Positions 1 to 9,099 of a stretch of 64,000 nucleotides of DNA are shown here, one piece after another. This DNA comes from Yinghuangia sp035454725 (GTDB taxonomy: Bacteria; Actinomycetota; Actinomycetes; Streptomycetales; Streptomycetaceae). Each line of letters opens with the position of its first letter. The first letter of the stretch is position 1. The stretch lies in NCBI RefSeq assembly GCF_051388935.1, contig NZ_JBPKBI010000018.1:1-64000 (forward strand). The letters run 5' to 3'. The notes beneath the pieces are model-generated. The model had not been told where the DNA came from. It was given only the letters and a program-made list of their open reading frames with translations, and searched no databases. The position numbers were made by a program, and so were the translations under genes.

Positions 1-21
1 CTTTTGTCTTTCTGTGCTTCC

Positions 22-140
22 AGCCTAGCACACCGTTTCCGGTCTGTTTTTGGCTTTCCGCGGTGCCTTGGAATTCGGCCCTCGCAGGGCCTTTTTCTTT
101 CGGCTCGTGGAGCTTAGCAGTCGATTTCTCTGCCGCCAAA
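22..140 (-). promoter_or_regulatory. Candidate tandem promoters pointing out of the window
   Basis: Read on the minus strand there are two promoter-like elements. The first has a -35 TTTGGC (140-135), an 18-nt spacer and a -10 TAAGCT (116-111). The second has an extended -10, TGCTAGGCT (30-22), with no clear -35. Both face left, so their target lies outside the window. Tandem promoters before a long leader would suit a stable-RNA operon, but this is only inference. Confidence 0.3.
77..100 (+). terminator. Intrinsic terminator with U-tract
   Basis: GGCCCT (77-82), loop CGC and AGGGCC (86-91) form a perfect 6-bp stem, followed by a nine-base T-rich run. This is a classic rho-independent terminator for rightward transcription entering from the left edge. 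The gene it serves is not in the window. Confidence 0.6.
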
Positions 141-407
141 CCCGTGTCGCACGGTTCGAATAGGTGAATACGCCGGACAACAGGCAAAGGAAAGCACGCC
201 AGATGCCATGGAAGACCATGAGAACCATCGTGAAATCGGATTGCTTGCTGTGGCGGATTCTGGATCCGGCTCCATCGAAGACTCGACAGGAGCAGGGTCG
301 CCCGCTCGACACCGATAGATGCTACCAGGTTGCCGCCCCACATGCCAGCGTTGCGACAACCCTTCGAACCTACGCGTCGCGCGGCAGCAGTGTCAACATG
401 TCGTCGG
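141..407. other. Intergenic, no gene recognised
   Basis: No open frame here has convincing codon use or a ribosome binding site. Two GGTTCGAA strings recall a tRNA T-arm, but no flanking acceptor or anticodon stem can be folded. It separates the edge promoters from the stop of the SpoIIM-family gene. Confidence 0.5.
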
Positions 408-1415
408 TCACCCCACCGCAGGCAGTTCGTCCGCGACATCCGAGGTTGCCACATCTCCCGTCTCGCCGGCGGCCGTTGCCCGCTTGCCCAGGACAAAGAC
501 GTACGCGAGGAACGCCGCCTCTGCCGCGCACCCGATGCCCACGCGCGCCCATGTGGGCAGGTCGGAGGGGGTGACGAAGGCTTCGATCACTCCCGAGACC
601 ACGAGCACCAGGGCGAGGCCGATCGCCATTCCCAAAGCGATGCGGCCTTCCTGGGCCAGGGCCCGCCCGCGCGTGCGAGGGCCTGGATCGATCAGTGTCC
701 AACCGAGGCGGAGCCCGGTGCCTGCCGCGACGAAGACGGCGGTCAGTTCGAGCAGGCCGTGCGGCATGATCAGGCCGAAGAAGATGTCGAGGCGGCCGGC
801 GTCGGCCATGAGGCCTCCGGATGCCCCGACGTTCGCCGCGTTCGTGAACAGGATGAAGAGGACGGGCAGCCCGAACAGGACTCCGAGCGCGAGACTGCCC
901 GCCGCGACCCAGGCGTTGTTGGTGGCCACCTGGGCGGCGAAGGACGAGGCCGGGGCACTCTCGTAGTAGGACTCGAAGTCACCGCCGGGACGGGTGAGTT
1001 CGCGGATCTCCGCAGGAGCGGCGATGGAGGACTGCACCGACTCGTCCGCCGCGACCCACGCTCCGATCGCGGCGGAGACCAGGACGAACACGAGAGCAGT
1101 CGGCACCCACCAGCGCCGAGTGCGATACACCGCGGCCGGGAAGCGCGCCGTGAGGAAGAGAACCGCGTCGCGCCAGCCTGTGCCGCGCGGCGCGGTCACG
1201 GCGGATCGGCCGCGCGCGACCAGGGAGGACAAATGCCCGACGAGTACCGGGTCGGGGGCGGCCGACTGCACGAGCGAGAGGTGGGTGGCGGTACGCCGGT
1301 ACAAGGTGACCAGCTCGTCCACTTCGGCGCCGCTCAACCGGCCGCGGCGACGCGCGAGCTCGTCGAGGCGCGCCCACTCGTCCCGGTGCACCGCGACGAA
1401 CACATCCACGTCCAT
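408..1415 (-). CDS. SpoIIM-family membrane protein (stage II sporulation protein M domain)
   Basis: The product is about 335 residues. The N-terminal ~95 residues are soluble and Arg-rich (beginning MDVDVFVAVHRDEW). A polytopic membrane domain follows, with hydrophobic segments around the WWVPTALVFVL, FGLPVLFILF, LELTAVFVAAGTGL and ALGMAIGLALVL stretches. The FGLIMPHGLLEL stretch is typical of the SpoIIM/DUF95 family. The start at 1415 is chosen because GGGAGG lies upstream at proper spacing; a more upstream ATG would sit directly on that site. The gene is divergent from an RDD-domain gene. SpoIIM-like and RDD proteins are often neighbours in actinobacteria (for example Rv3694c-Rv3695). The molecular role is unknown; a membrane-remodelling or accessory role is likely. 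Confidence 0.85.
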   Translation of the reverse strand: MDVDVFVAVHRDEWARLDELARRRGRLSGAEVDELVTLYRRTATHLSLVQSAAPDPVLVGHLSSLVARGRSAVTAPRGTGWRDAVLFLTARFPAAVYRTRRWWVPTALVFVLVSAAIGAWVAADESVQSSIAAPAEIRELTRPGGDFESYYESAPASSFAAQVATNNAWVAAGSLALGVLFGLPVLFILFTNAANVGASGGLMADAGRLDIFFGLIMPHGLLELTAVFVAAGTGLRLGWTLIDPGPRTRGRALAQEGRIALGMAIGLALVLVVSGVIEAFVTPSDLPTWARVGIGCAAEAAFLAYVFVLGKRATAAGETGDVATSDVADELPAVG

Positions 1416-1582
1416 GCGCCTCATCCTCCCGGACTCGGGGAGCGAACACGCCGATGGCAGTGCGCCGAGGCACGCAGGATGGGACTCGGCAACGTGGTGA
1501 ATCCGGGGATCATGGCCCGGGCGTGCGGCGTGCGGCGTGTGCGCACCATGCATGCACTGATCCGAGCGAAGAGGAGCTTCCC

Positions 1583-2545
1583 GTGAGCGACTTGGTCACC
1601 GGCGAGGCCGTCGCGCTCGACCTGCGCCCCGCCAGGCTGGCGAGCCGTGCTCTCGCATTCAGCATCGACCTGCTGTTGCAGGCCGTGTGCCTGCTGTTGT
1701 TCGCGTGGGGGCTCGGCAGCCTGCTGTCCGGTGTCGACCCGGCATTGGGAACGGCAACTGTGCTGACCGTATTGGTGGCGGTCGTGGTGGGCTGGCCCGT
1801 CGCGTGGGAGACGGCGACCCGGGGCAAGTCACCGGGAAAGATGGCGCTGGGCCTGCGCGTCGTGCGCGACGACGGCGGCCCGGTGCGGTTCCGGCACTCG
1901 CTGGTACGGGGGTTGGTCGGCGTTTTCGCGGACTTCTGGACGACGGGCGGCTGCGGCGCCGTGATCTCGTCGCTGGCCTCGAACAAGGGCAAGCGCTTGG
2001 GCGACCAGGCGGCCGGGACCTTCGTCGTACGGGAGCGGACGCCCGGCGCGCGGCATGTCCCCGTCGCGATGCATCCGGCGGCGGCCGGGTGGGCGGCCGG
2101 ACTCGACTTGTCGGGCCTGACCGACGACCTGGCGCTGCGGGCCCGCCAGTACTTGGGACGTATCACGCAGTTGGACCCGATGGTCGCGGCGTCGTTGGGT
2201 GCCGACCTTGCGAACCAGATCGCCGCGCGCATCGGCGTGTCGCCGCCTGCGGGGGTGCATCCGGCGGAGTTCCTGGCGGCGGTGTTGGCCGAGCGCCAAC
2301 GACGAGCGTATGAACGCGCGCAACCGGCGTCGCATGGACAGGGGTGGGGAATGGCTGCCGCGTCGGCGGCGCACCGGCCGCAGCCCGCCGGGGAGCAGCA
2401 CCCGCCCGCTGCGCATCCTGGGGCGACCCGTCCATCGGCATCGCCGAACGCTGCCGCCCCACCCGCGCCGCCGAGCGCTTCTGCGCCGCCCGCCCGGGCG
2501 CAAGCGCCGGCTCCGCCTCCGACGGGCTTCAAACCGCCGGCATGA
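1583..2545 (+). CDS. RDD family membrane protein
   Basis: The product is 320 residues. An RDD domain occupies about residues 10-150: the first hydrophobic helix follows RLASRALAFSIDLLLQ with the conserved Arg and Asp, then come a second helix and a TRGKSPGKMALGLRVV loop typical of the family. A soluble stretch follows, and the tail (about 255-320) is Pro/Ala-rich and probably disordered. The GTG start at 1583 has GAGGAG eight bases upstream; upstream in-frame codons lack a site. It is divergent from the SpoIIM gene across 167 bp. RDD proteins are membrane proteins of mostly unknown function, some proposed to be transporters; nothing here resolves the substrate. Confidence 0.85.
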   Translation: MSDLVTGEAVALDLRPARLASRALAFSIDLLLQAVCLLLFAWGLGSLLSGVDPALGTATVLTVLVAVVVGWPVAWETATRGKSPGKMALGLRVVRDDGGPVRFRHSLVRGLVGVFADFWTTGGCGAVISSLASNKGKRLGDQAAGTFVVRERTPGARHVPVAMHPAAAGWAAGLDLSGLTDDLALRARQYLGRITQLDPMVAASLGADLANQIAARIGVSPPAGVHPAEFLAAVLAERQRRAYERAQPASHGQGWGMAAASAAHRPQPAGEQHPPAAHPGATRPSASPNAAAPPAPPSASAPPARAQAPAPPPTGFKPPA

Positions 2546-2947
2546 CCGGAGCCGCTGCCCTGGGCTGACAGCAGTCGGTGTGCGGCCGGCCGGGTCGCGG
2601 ACGATGATGCGTCCGCCGCGCGCCGCTCGGCCGGTGGTTCGGCGGCGTCCACGACCCGCGAGCGGGTTCGGACTGACGGAACGGCTTACGTCGAGGCAAT
2701 TCTCGAACCGATCAGGCGACGTAGTGGACGTGCGGAGCGGGCTGCCGGAGCACGTCGCTGCGCGGCTCGTCGTCCGGGACCGCGGATACGTGCCGGTGCG
2801 GCGACTTCCGGGCGGACCGCGACGTTGCCGGCGACGGCCCGAGACGCTGTGCGCTTGTCGGCTCGCCCTTGATCGCCGACCGGCGGCGGCACGTTTTGCC
2901 GCGGTTCCGTCACTGTGTGAATGTCCGTCGTCCCCGCGACACGCCTG
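2546..2947. other. Intergenic, no gene recognised
   Basis: Open frames cross this stretch on both strands, but they are Arg/Pro-rich, lack binding sites and match no family I know. I see no strong hairpin directly after the RDD stop. Confidence 0.5.
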
Positions 2948-2979
2948 CTGACGTGGGCGGTCTCGGCGGCGGGTAGGTT
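2948..2979 (+). promoter_or_regulatory. Candidate promoter of the lipoprotein gene
   Basis: CTGACG (2948-2953) and TAGGTT (2974-2979) resemble -35 and -10 boxes with a long 20-nt spacer. Transcription would start about 33 nt before the GTG at 3019, and the leader carries a TAAGGAG ribosome binding site. Confidence 0.35.
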
Positions 2980-3018
2980 GGCGCACTCGGTCCCGATTGG
3001 GCGGCGTAAGGAGCCGGC

Positions 3019-3726
3019 GTGACGAAGCGGAAACGCGCGTACCGCGTCACGTGTCTGCTCACGGTTGCCTCACTCGCCGCAGCTTTGGCCGGATGCGCGG
3101 ATCAGCGTGTCGCGAAGAGCGCGCTGGACGCGGCTCATGAGGCGGAGCGGGGACCGTTGACCCCCGGCGAGCTGCGGTCGGCCGTTCTCGGTGGCGATGA
3201 ACTGCCTCCCGGATTTCAGGGGCCCGAAGACGCGCCGTACGCCGCCCCCATCGTGGCGCACGATCCCGACTGCGTCGGTCTGGCCCTGTTGTTGTCAGCC
3301 GGAATAGGCGGCCCACACGTCGGCGCCTACGCGACTGCGGCGTGGTCGGTTCCCGGCGAGTCGGCGCAGACCACCGTCGCCATCGCGTCGTTCGGGGCGG
3401 GCGGCGCACAAGCGGTCGTCGACGAAGGGATGCGCGCGCTCGACCGATGCCTCACTTTCGCGGCGTCCGAGGCGATCGGCGGCTCCGAACAGGCACCGCA
3501 GTGCGTTCCCGTGCCGGCTGCGGGTGACGAGAGTCTCGGGCTGGTTCTCGCCGCGCCCGACGACTCCGAGGCCGGGCAGGGCGCAGCCACCGGATACGTG
3601 ATCGTCCGGGTCGGCGACATACTGACGGTTTTCGGCCACCGGACCGCCGACGGATCGTCGGCAGCGATGCCGGACCCGTTGCTGGTCGAGGAACAAGTGG
3701 CGCGGATATCCGCAGAGCTTGCGTAA
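3019..3726 (+). CDS. Secreted lipoprotein, function unknown
   Basis: The product is 235 residues. A basic N-terminus (MTKRKRAYR) and hydrophobic core lead to a lipobox LAGC, with the lipidated Cys at about residue 26, so the protein is probably exported and anchored to the outer face of the membrane. The mature part has spaced Cys residues that could form disulfides (in the DPDCVGL, LDRCLTF and APQCVPV contexts). The overall pattern resembles sensor-domain-like lipoproteins of actinomycetes. The GTG start is supported by TAAGGAG just upstream. It stands alone, and I do not recognise a specific family. Confidence 0.8.
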   Translation: MTKRKRAYRVTCLLTVASLAAALAGCADQRVAKSALDAAHEAERGPLTPGELRSAVLGGDELPPGFQGPEDAPYAAPIVAHDPDCVGLALLLSAGIGGPHVGAYATAAWSVPGESAQTTVAIASFGAGGAQAVVDEGMRALDRCLTFAASEAIGGSEQAPQCVPVPAAGDESLGLVLAAPDDSEAGQGAATGYVIVRVGDILTVFGHRTADGSSAAMPDPLLVEEQVARISAELA

Positions 3727-4118
3727 GCGTGGAGGCCGGTCCGCGTTTACTGCGGTGAGGTTGGCGCGACGGCGGCGCGGGGACAGCGTCGGGCTTGTCG
3801 TCTGCTTCCTGGCTTACGGGAGCCCGCCCATGCCGTGGCCGCCTCGATGGGTGGGGGTTGCCCGAGAGAGGGTCGAAGGTGTTTGGGCGACGCGGTCGGA
3901 CCGGCTCGGCTACTCACGTGATGGCGAGAACTTGCGCGTGGCGGTCGCGACGCTGGTCGTTCGCGCGGCCTTGAGCGTGGGCTCGACGGAGCTCGCGAGT
4001 GAGAGGGCGCGCTGACCGCAACGGATCGTACGCGCGTTGACGCCGCCCTGGGTTCTCCGCCGGCGACAGTGCGACAGGGTGCGCACGTGGTCGCCGAAGC
4101 AGCCGCTCATCTCGGCGT
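3727..4118. other. Intergenic, no gene recognised
   Basis: Short frames on both strands are Arg-rich and lack supported starts. The weak CCGCG/GCGG pairing after the lipoprotein stop is too short to call a terminator. Confidence 0.45.
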
Positions 4119-4124
4119 TAGGCT
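4119..4124 (+). promoter_or_regulatory. -10 box of a leaderless promoter
   Basis: TAGGCT ends seven bases before the ATG at 4132. That spacing puts the transcription start at or next to the start codon, so the mRNA would be leaderless. No clear -35 is seen. Confidence 0.5.
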
Positions 4125-4131
4125 CGCCGTC

Positions 4132-4776
4132 ATGCCCAGTGGCGTCTATTCCTTCCACGATCCGCACGACGGCACCCCTCTGGGCGGCGAGCGGTTCAGT
4201 TGTGCTCCGGGGCCGATCGGGTGGCGTTACACCGCGTCCGCCCTGCCCTCGCCGGGAACCGCCGGCAGTGCTTCGCTGCGGACCGTCGACCTCACGCTCG
4301 ATGCGCGCGGGCGGCCGGTGCGCGTGGAGGTGATCGCGGGCGGTTGGCGTGTACGGGGTGGCGCCGCAGCCGTGGACGGCACCGCCGGGGTGCTCTGGGT
4401 GCGTGGGCCCGCGGATCCGGAGGTCGCGGAGGAGCCCGTGGAAGGTCAGGCGAAGGCCGTCGCGTTCGCGGGCCGTTCGCCGGCTTTTCTGGTCGCCACC
4501 GCCCGGCTGCTCGACCTCGCGCCGGGGCAGTCTGTGCGCGTACGCCTGATCGAACTCACCGAGCCGGTTCTCGCACCACACCCGTGCGACCAGGCGTGGG
4601 CACTCACCGGAATCGAGGAACACCCCACACCCATCGGGCCCTTGGCGGTGTCACGGTTCGAGGTGGCTGACCTCGCGACGGGCGTGCGCGGGGTGGTGCA
4701 CGTGGCCGGGGACGTCGTGTTGGCGGCTCCCGGCGTGGAGTTGGAGGAGTTGGACAGCCCGCCCAATCGGGGCTGA
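4132..4776 (+). CDS. Conserved hypothetical protein (unknown family)
   Basis: The product is 214 residues, beginning MPSGVYSFHDPHDGTPLG. It has no signal peptide or membrane segment. The composition suggests a beta-rich soluble protein with two halves. I do not recognise a catalytic motif. The ATG at 4132 is preferred over an upstream GTG because TAGGCT sits seven bases upstream (leaderless start) and no ribosome binding site is present. It converges on the HNH nuclease gene with 36 bp between the stops. Confidence 0.65.
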   Translation: MPSGVYSFHDPHDGTPLGGERFSCAPGPIGWRYTASALPSPGTAGSASLRTVDLTLDARGRPVRVEVIAGGWRVRGGAAAVDGTAGVLWVRGPADPEVAEEPVEGQAKAVAFAGRSPAFLVATARLLDLAPGQSVRVRLIELTEPVLAPHPCDQAWALTGIEEHPTPIGPLAVSRFEVADLATGVRGVVHVAGDVVLAAPGVELEELDSPPNRG

Positions 4777-4812
4777 CCAACGGCCGTCAACAGGTGGGCC
4801 CGCGACCGGTGT

Positions 4813-5577
4813 TCATGCGCACTGTCGAAGCATCGCCGCTTTGTCGGCCTCGGTCACCGGCAGTTCGTACTTGAGCGACACCTGCGCATAGCGCACGACG
4901 TACGCGCAGCGGACCTGCTTGGCGGGTGGAAGCCATGACGCGGGAGTCGCGTCGCCTTTGCCGTTGTTGGTCGGCCCGTCGACGGCCAGCAGGTTGAGCG
5001 GGTCGTTGGCGAGTTGCATGCGTTTGTCCTGCGGCCAGTGGGCGGCGCCCATCTGCCATCCGGCGCTGAGCGAGACGACGTGGTCTATCTGGACCTCGTT
5101 CGCGTTGCTCTTGCGGAAGTTGATCGTCGTGCCGGTGTACGGGTCGGCCAGTGTCATCGTGTTGACCACACACGTCGAGCCGGAGGTGAACCGGACTTCG
5201 GCGCCGTCGCGTTTCAGTATGTCGTCGCGCGTGCGGCAGCCGTTGCCGCTCATCGGCACCGAGGGGGCACTGTCGGTCCAGGCGGATCCGAATTTGTCGC
5301 GCTCGTAGCCGGTTTTGGGGCCACGTCCCGCGGTGCGTACTTGCGAGATGAGCGCGCGTGCCTGCGCCCGGTCGGCGTCCGTGACGACGGGGGCGAGGCC
5401 GGGGAGCGTCCCGTCGGGGTTGGCGAGTGGGCCGGCGGCCGACAAGGGTGCCGTGGCAGCGGGTGTATCGGGTCCGGGGCTCGGGCCGGTGTCGTCGGCA
5501 CCGAGGCCGGAACACGCGGTTGCCAGTGCGGCGGTCGCCGTGAGCGCGGCGGTGCGGCGTGCCCATCCTCTGCGCAT
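4813..5577 (-). CDS. Secreted lipoprotein HNH (DUF1524/GmrSD-type) nuclease
   Basis: The product is 254 residues. The signal peptide ends in a lipobox-like ATAC (Cys about residue 22), followed by a Pro/Ala-rich spacer. The C-terminal domain carries DHVVSLS (His about residue 163) and the downstream NDPLNLLAVDG...NNGKGD element, the signature of the DUF1524 HNH fold also found at the C-terminus of GmrSD restriction enzymes. Several conserved Cys (NGCRT, STCVV, RCAYV, RQCA) suggest disulfides in an extracellular enzyme. Proteins of this type are widespread in Streptomyces and probably act as nutritional or defensive extracellular nucleases; activity here is inferred. The start is the ATG directly before the signal peptide. 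Confidence 0.85.
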   Translation of the reverse strand: MRRGWARRTAALTATAALATACSGLGADDTGPSPGPDTPAATAPLSAAGPLANPDGTLPGLAPVVTDADRAQARALISQVRTAGRGPKTGYERDKFGSAWTDSAPSVPMSGNGCRTRDDILKRDGAEVRFTSGSTCVVNTMTLADPYTGTTINFRKSNANEVQIDHVVSLSAGWQMGAAHWPQDKRMQLANDPLNLLAVDGPTNNGKGDATPASWLPPAKQVRCAYVVRYAQVSLKYELPVTEADKAAMLRQCA

Positions 5578-5684
5578 GTCCCCGAGTCCCCCTGGCGTCG
5601 ACGTGCCGTCGGCTTGGTGTCCGGCCGGCGACCGCGAGGTCCCGGCGTCGTGCCCCGCCGCCGGGCGCGGGCCTGTCCCGGGGA

Positions 5685-5882
5685 TTACCCGGCTTCGGGG
5701 TGTGCACGCCCGGAGAGCCGGTTGGGCCGGGCGGGTGAGGCGAGGGCTGCGCGGCGCGGTTCGCGGCGAGATGCGGAGCTGCGCGGTGCGGTGTCCCAGT
5801 CCGCGGTGAGCGGCACGGGTTGGAGGCATTCCGCGAGTGCGGCGCACGCCTCGTACGCGGTTCGCAGGCCACGGAATCGCAT
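5685..5882 (-). CDS. Possible small hypothetical protein
   Basis: A 65-residue frame begins MRFRGLRTAYEACAALAE, with GCGAGG seven bases before the ATG and G/C-rich third codon positions. Its second half is Arg/Pro-rich, which lowers confidence. It lies 107 bp upstream of the HNH nuclease gene on the same strand. No family is recognised, and it may be spurious. Confidence 0.3.
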   Translation of the reverse strand: MRFRGLRTAYEACAALAECLQPVPLTADWDTAPRSSASRREPRRAALASPARPNRLSGRAHPEAG

Positions 5883-6109
5883 GGGCCGCCTCGCTTTCCG
5901 CCGGCAAGAAAGATCGGTCGAACCTCGTCAGATTCGACTGATCTCGACCGCCTCAAACCTGGGGTGGCACGTCCCGAACGGGAACGCGCCACCACGCAGG
6001 CTCACGCCGGTACGGCCAACGCGGGCGACGACGTGGCGGGCCGAGGTGTCGCCGCGGGAGTCGACGGACCTTCGGGGCCCTGGGGCAACGCGAGGGCCTG
6101 TCCGACAGG

Positions 6110-6140
6110 GCCCGGGGCCGCGTGGCACGCGGCTCCGGGC
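6110..6140. repeat. Strong hairpin beside the assembly gap
   Basis: GCCCGGGGCCGCGTG (6110-6124) pairs with CACGCGGCTCCGGGC (6126-6140) with a single mismatch. The fold is very GC-rich and sits 12 bases before the poly-G run. It could be a terminator, or simply the structure that broke the assembly. Confidence 0.6.
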
Positions 6141-6152
6141 GACGCCCGTGGC

Positions 6153-6292
6153 GGGGGGGGGGGGGGGGGGGGGGGGGGNNNNNNNNNNNNNNNNNNNNNN
6201 NNNNNNNNNNNNNNNNNNNNNNNNNNNNNNNNNNNNNNNNNNNNNNNNNNNNNNNNNNNNNNNNNNNNNNNNNNNNNNNNNNNNNNNNNNNN
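6153..6292. other. Poly-G run and assembly gap
   Basis: A run of 26 G (6153-6178) is followed by 114 N (6179-6292). The poly-G is probably a sequencing artefact at a contig end. The true gap length and content are unknown. Confidence 0.95.
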
Positions 6293-6325
6293 GTGCCGAC
6301 CGGCGGGCGGGCCGCCGGTCGGCAC
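6293..6325 (-). terminator. Terminator hairpin after ahcY
   Basis: GTGCCGACCGGCGG (6293-6306) and CCGCCGGTCGGCAC (6312-6325) form a perfect 14-bp stem with a 5-nt loop. On the minus strand it starts seven bases after the ahcY stop. There is no visible U-tract because the gap begins immediately beyond it; stem-only terminators are common in actinomycetes. Confidence 0.75.
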
Positions 6326-6332
6326 CCGCCGG

Positions 6333-7772
<1,440 letters not shown>

Positions 7773-7985
7773 GTGGCGGGTCCTCCGCGGTGCGTTGCTG
7801 TCGAAGGTCAGAAGTGATGTGGTTCCGGGACGCGACGGATACGGGCACGCGAAAACGCACACCACTCTCCGGCGCGGTCCAGTCGGAAGCCCTCTGCCCT
7901 CATACCGCCCGCAGGATCCGTTACTCGTCCCCGACGCGGTGCTGACTGCCGTCCGCAGCGACTGTGTTCCGCCTTGCCGCACACG

Positions 7986-8013
7986 ACGTTAGCACTGTTC
8001 CGGGGACGGTCAG
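7986..8013 (-). promoter_or_regulatory. Candidate ahcY promoter
   Basis: On the minus strand CTGACC (8013-8008) and TAACGT (7991-7986) are separated by 16 bases. The -35 box overlaps the TGA stop of the cation-transporter gene. The resulting 5' leader would be about 210 nt, long enough for a regulatory RNA, though I could not match a known riboswitch. Confidence 0.45.
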
Positions 8014-8972
8014 GAGGTCGCTTTCGGCCCGGTGGCCTGCCCGGCTTCGGGGGTCTGCGCGGGTTCGCGGTAGATGTCCGGCTCCAGGTAGATGACCCGG
8101 GCGATCGGCACCGCAGCGCGTACACGGCCTTCCGCGTTGTCGATCGCGTCGGCCACCTCGGCGGCCGTGTCCCGCGCGTTGACCGCGATCTTCGCGGCGA
8201 CCAGCAGCTCTTCGGGTCCGAGGTGGAGCGTGCGCATGTGGATGATGCGCTCGACTTCTTCGCCGTCGACCATGGCCGCCTCGATGGCCCGGACGGTGTC
8301 GAGGTCCGCGGCCTCGCCGAGGAGCAGGCTGCGGGTCTCCAGCGCGAGGACGATCGCGATGGCGACGAGCAGGATGCCGATGCACAGAGTGCCGATGCCG
8401 TCCCACACGGGTTCGTCGGTGATGACGGTCAGACCGACGCCGAAGAGCGCGAGGAAGAGGCCCACCAGGGCACCGAGGTCTTCCAGCAGCACGATGGGCA
8501 GTTCGGGGGACTTGGCCCGGCGGACGAACTGCGGCCAGGACAGCCGGCCCCGCACGGCGTTGGACTCGTGGATCGCGGTGCGGAAGGAGAAGGTCTCCAG
8601 GATGATCGCGAAGACGAGTACGCCGACCGCCCAGTACCAGCTCTTGAGCTCGTGCGGGTGGGCGATCTTCTCGTAGCCCTCGTAGATCGCGAACATGCCG
8701 CCGATGGAGAACAGCACGATCGAGACGAGGAAGCCGTAGATGTAGCGTTCGCGGCCGTAGCCGAAGGGGTGCAGCGGGGTCGCCTCGCGCTGCGCGCGTT
8801 TGCCGCCGACGAGCAGCAGGACCTGGTTGCCGGAGTCGGCGAGGGAGTGGACGCCCTCGGCGAGCATCGACGACGAGCGTGTGAACGCGAAGGCCACAAA
8901 CTTGGCGACCGCGATGCCGAGGTTGGCGAACAACGCCGCGACAACCGCCTTGGTACCGCCACCCGCACTCAT
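8010..8972 (-). CDS. Cation diffusion facilitator family transporter
   Basis: The product is 320 residues with about six membrane segments. The second helix contains EGVHSLADSGNQ with the metal-site His and Asp, and the fifth-helix region LLEDLGALVG supplies the paired acidic site. HPFGYGRERY is the cytoplasmic loop typical of the ZnT9/YdfM-like branch. The C-terminal domain (about 215-300) is the usual CDF ferredoxin-like regulatory domain. It would export a divalent metal (zinc, iron or manganese) in exchange for protons; the metal cannot be read from sequence. GAGG precedes the ATG. It lies between manA and ahcY on the same strand. Confidence 0.9.
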   Translation of the reverse strand: MSAGGGTKAVVAALFANLGIAVAKFVAFAFTRSSSMLAEGVHSLADSGNQVLLLVGGKRAQREATPLHPFGYGRERYIYGFLVSIVLFSIGGMFAIYEGYEKIAHPHELKSWYWAVGVLVFAIILETFSFRTAIHESNAVRGRLSWPQFVRRAKSPELPIVLLEDLGALVGLFLALFGVGLTVITDEPVWDGIGTLCIGILLVAIAIVLALETRSLLLGEAADLDTVRAIEAAMVDGEEVERIIHMRTLHLGPEELLVAAKIAVNARDTAAEVADAIDNAEGRVRAAVPIARVIYLEPDIYREPAQTPEAGQATGPKATS

Positions 8973-9099
8973 GCTTTACCGCCTCATCAAGCGAGATCTC
9001 TCGATCAATCGTCCGGACCGGGCATCGCGGCGGTCATTGTGTCACCGGCACGGCACCGGGGGGTGAAGTTCCCGACGACCATGTCGATCCGTCCCGGGA

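Noticed and set aside
150..380. GGTTCGAA strings suggesting a tRNA
   Set aside because: No cloverleaf can be drawn around either copy; acceptor and anticodon stems are missing.
330..1586. Long plus-strand frame of 418 codons opposite the SpoIIM gene
   Set aside because: Arg/Gly/Glu-rich composition, no family resemblance and no binding site; it is the antisense shadow of a clear membrane-protein gene.
3719..4015. 98-codon frame after the lipoprotein gene
   Set aside because: Arg-rich, without a ribosome binding site or recognisable family.
7773..8007. Possible SAH or SAM riboswitch in the ahcY leader
   Set aside because: I could not align the leader to a known riboswitch core by eye. A covariance-model search would decide it.
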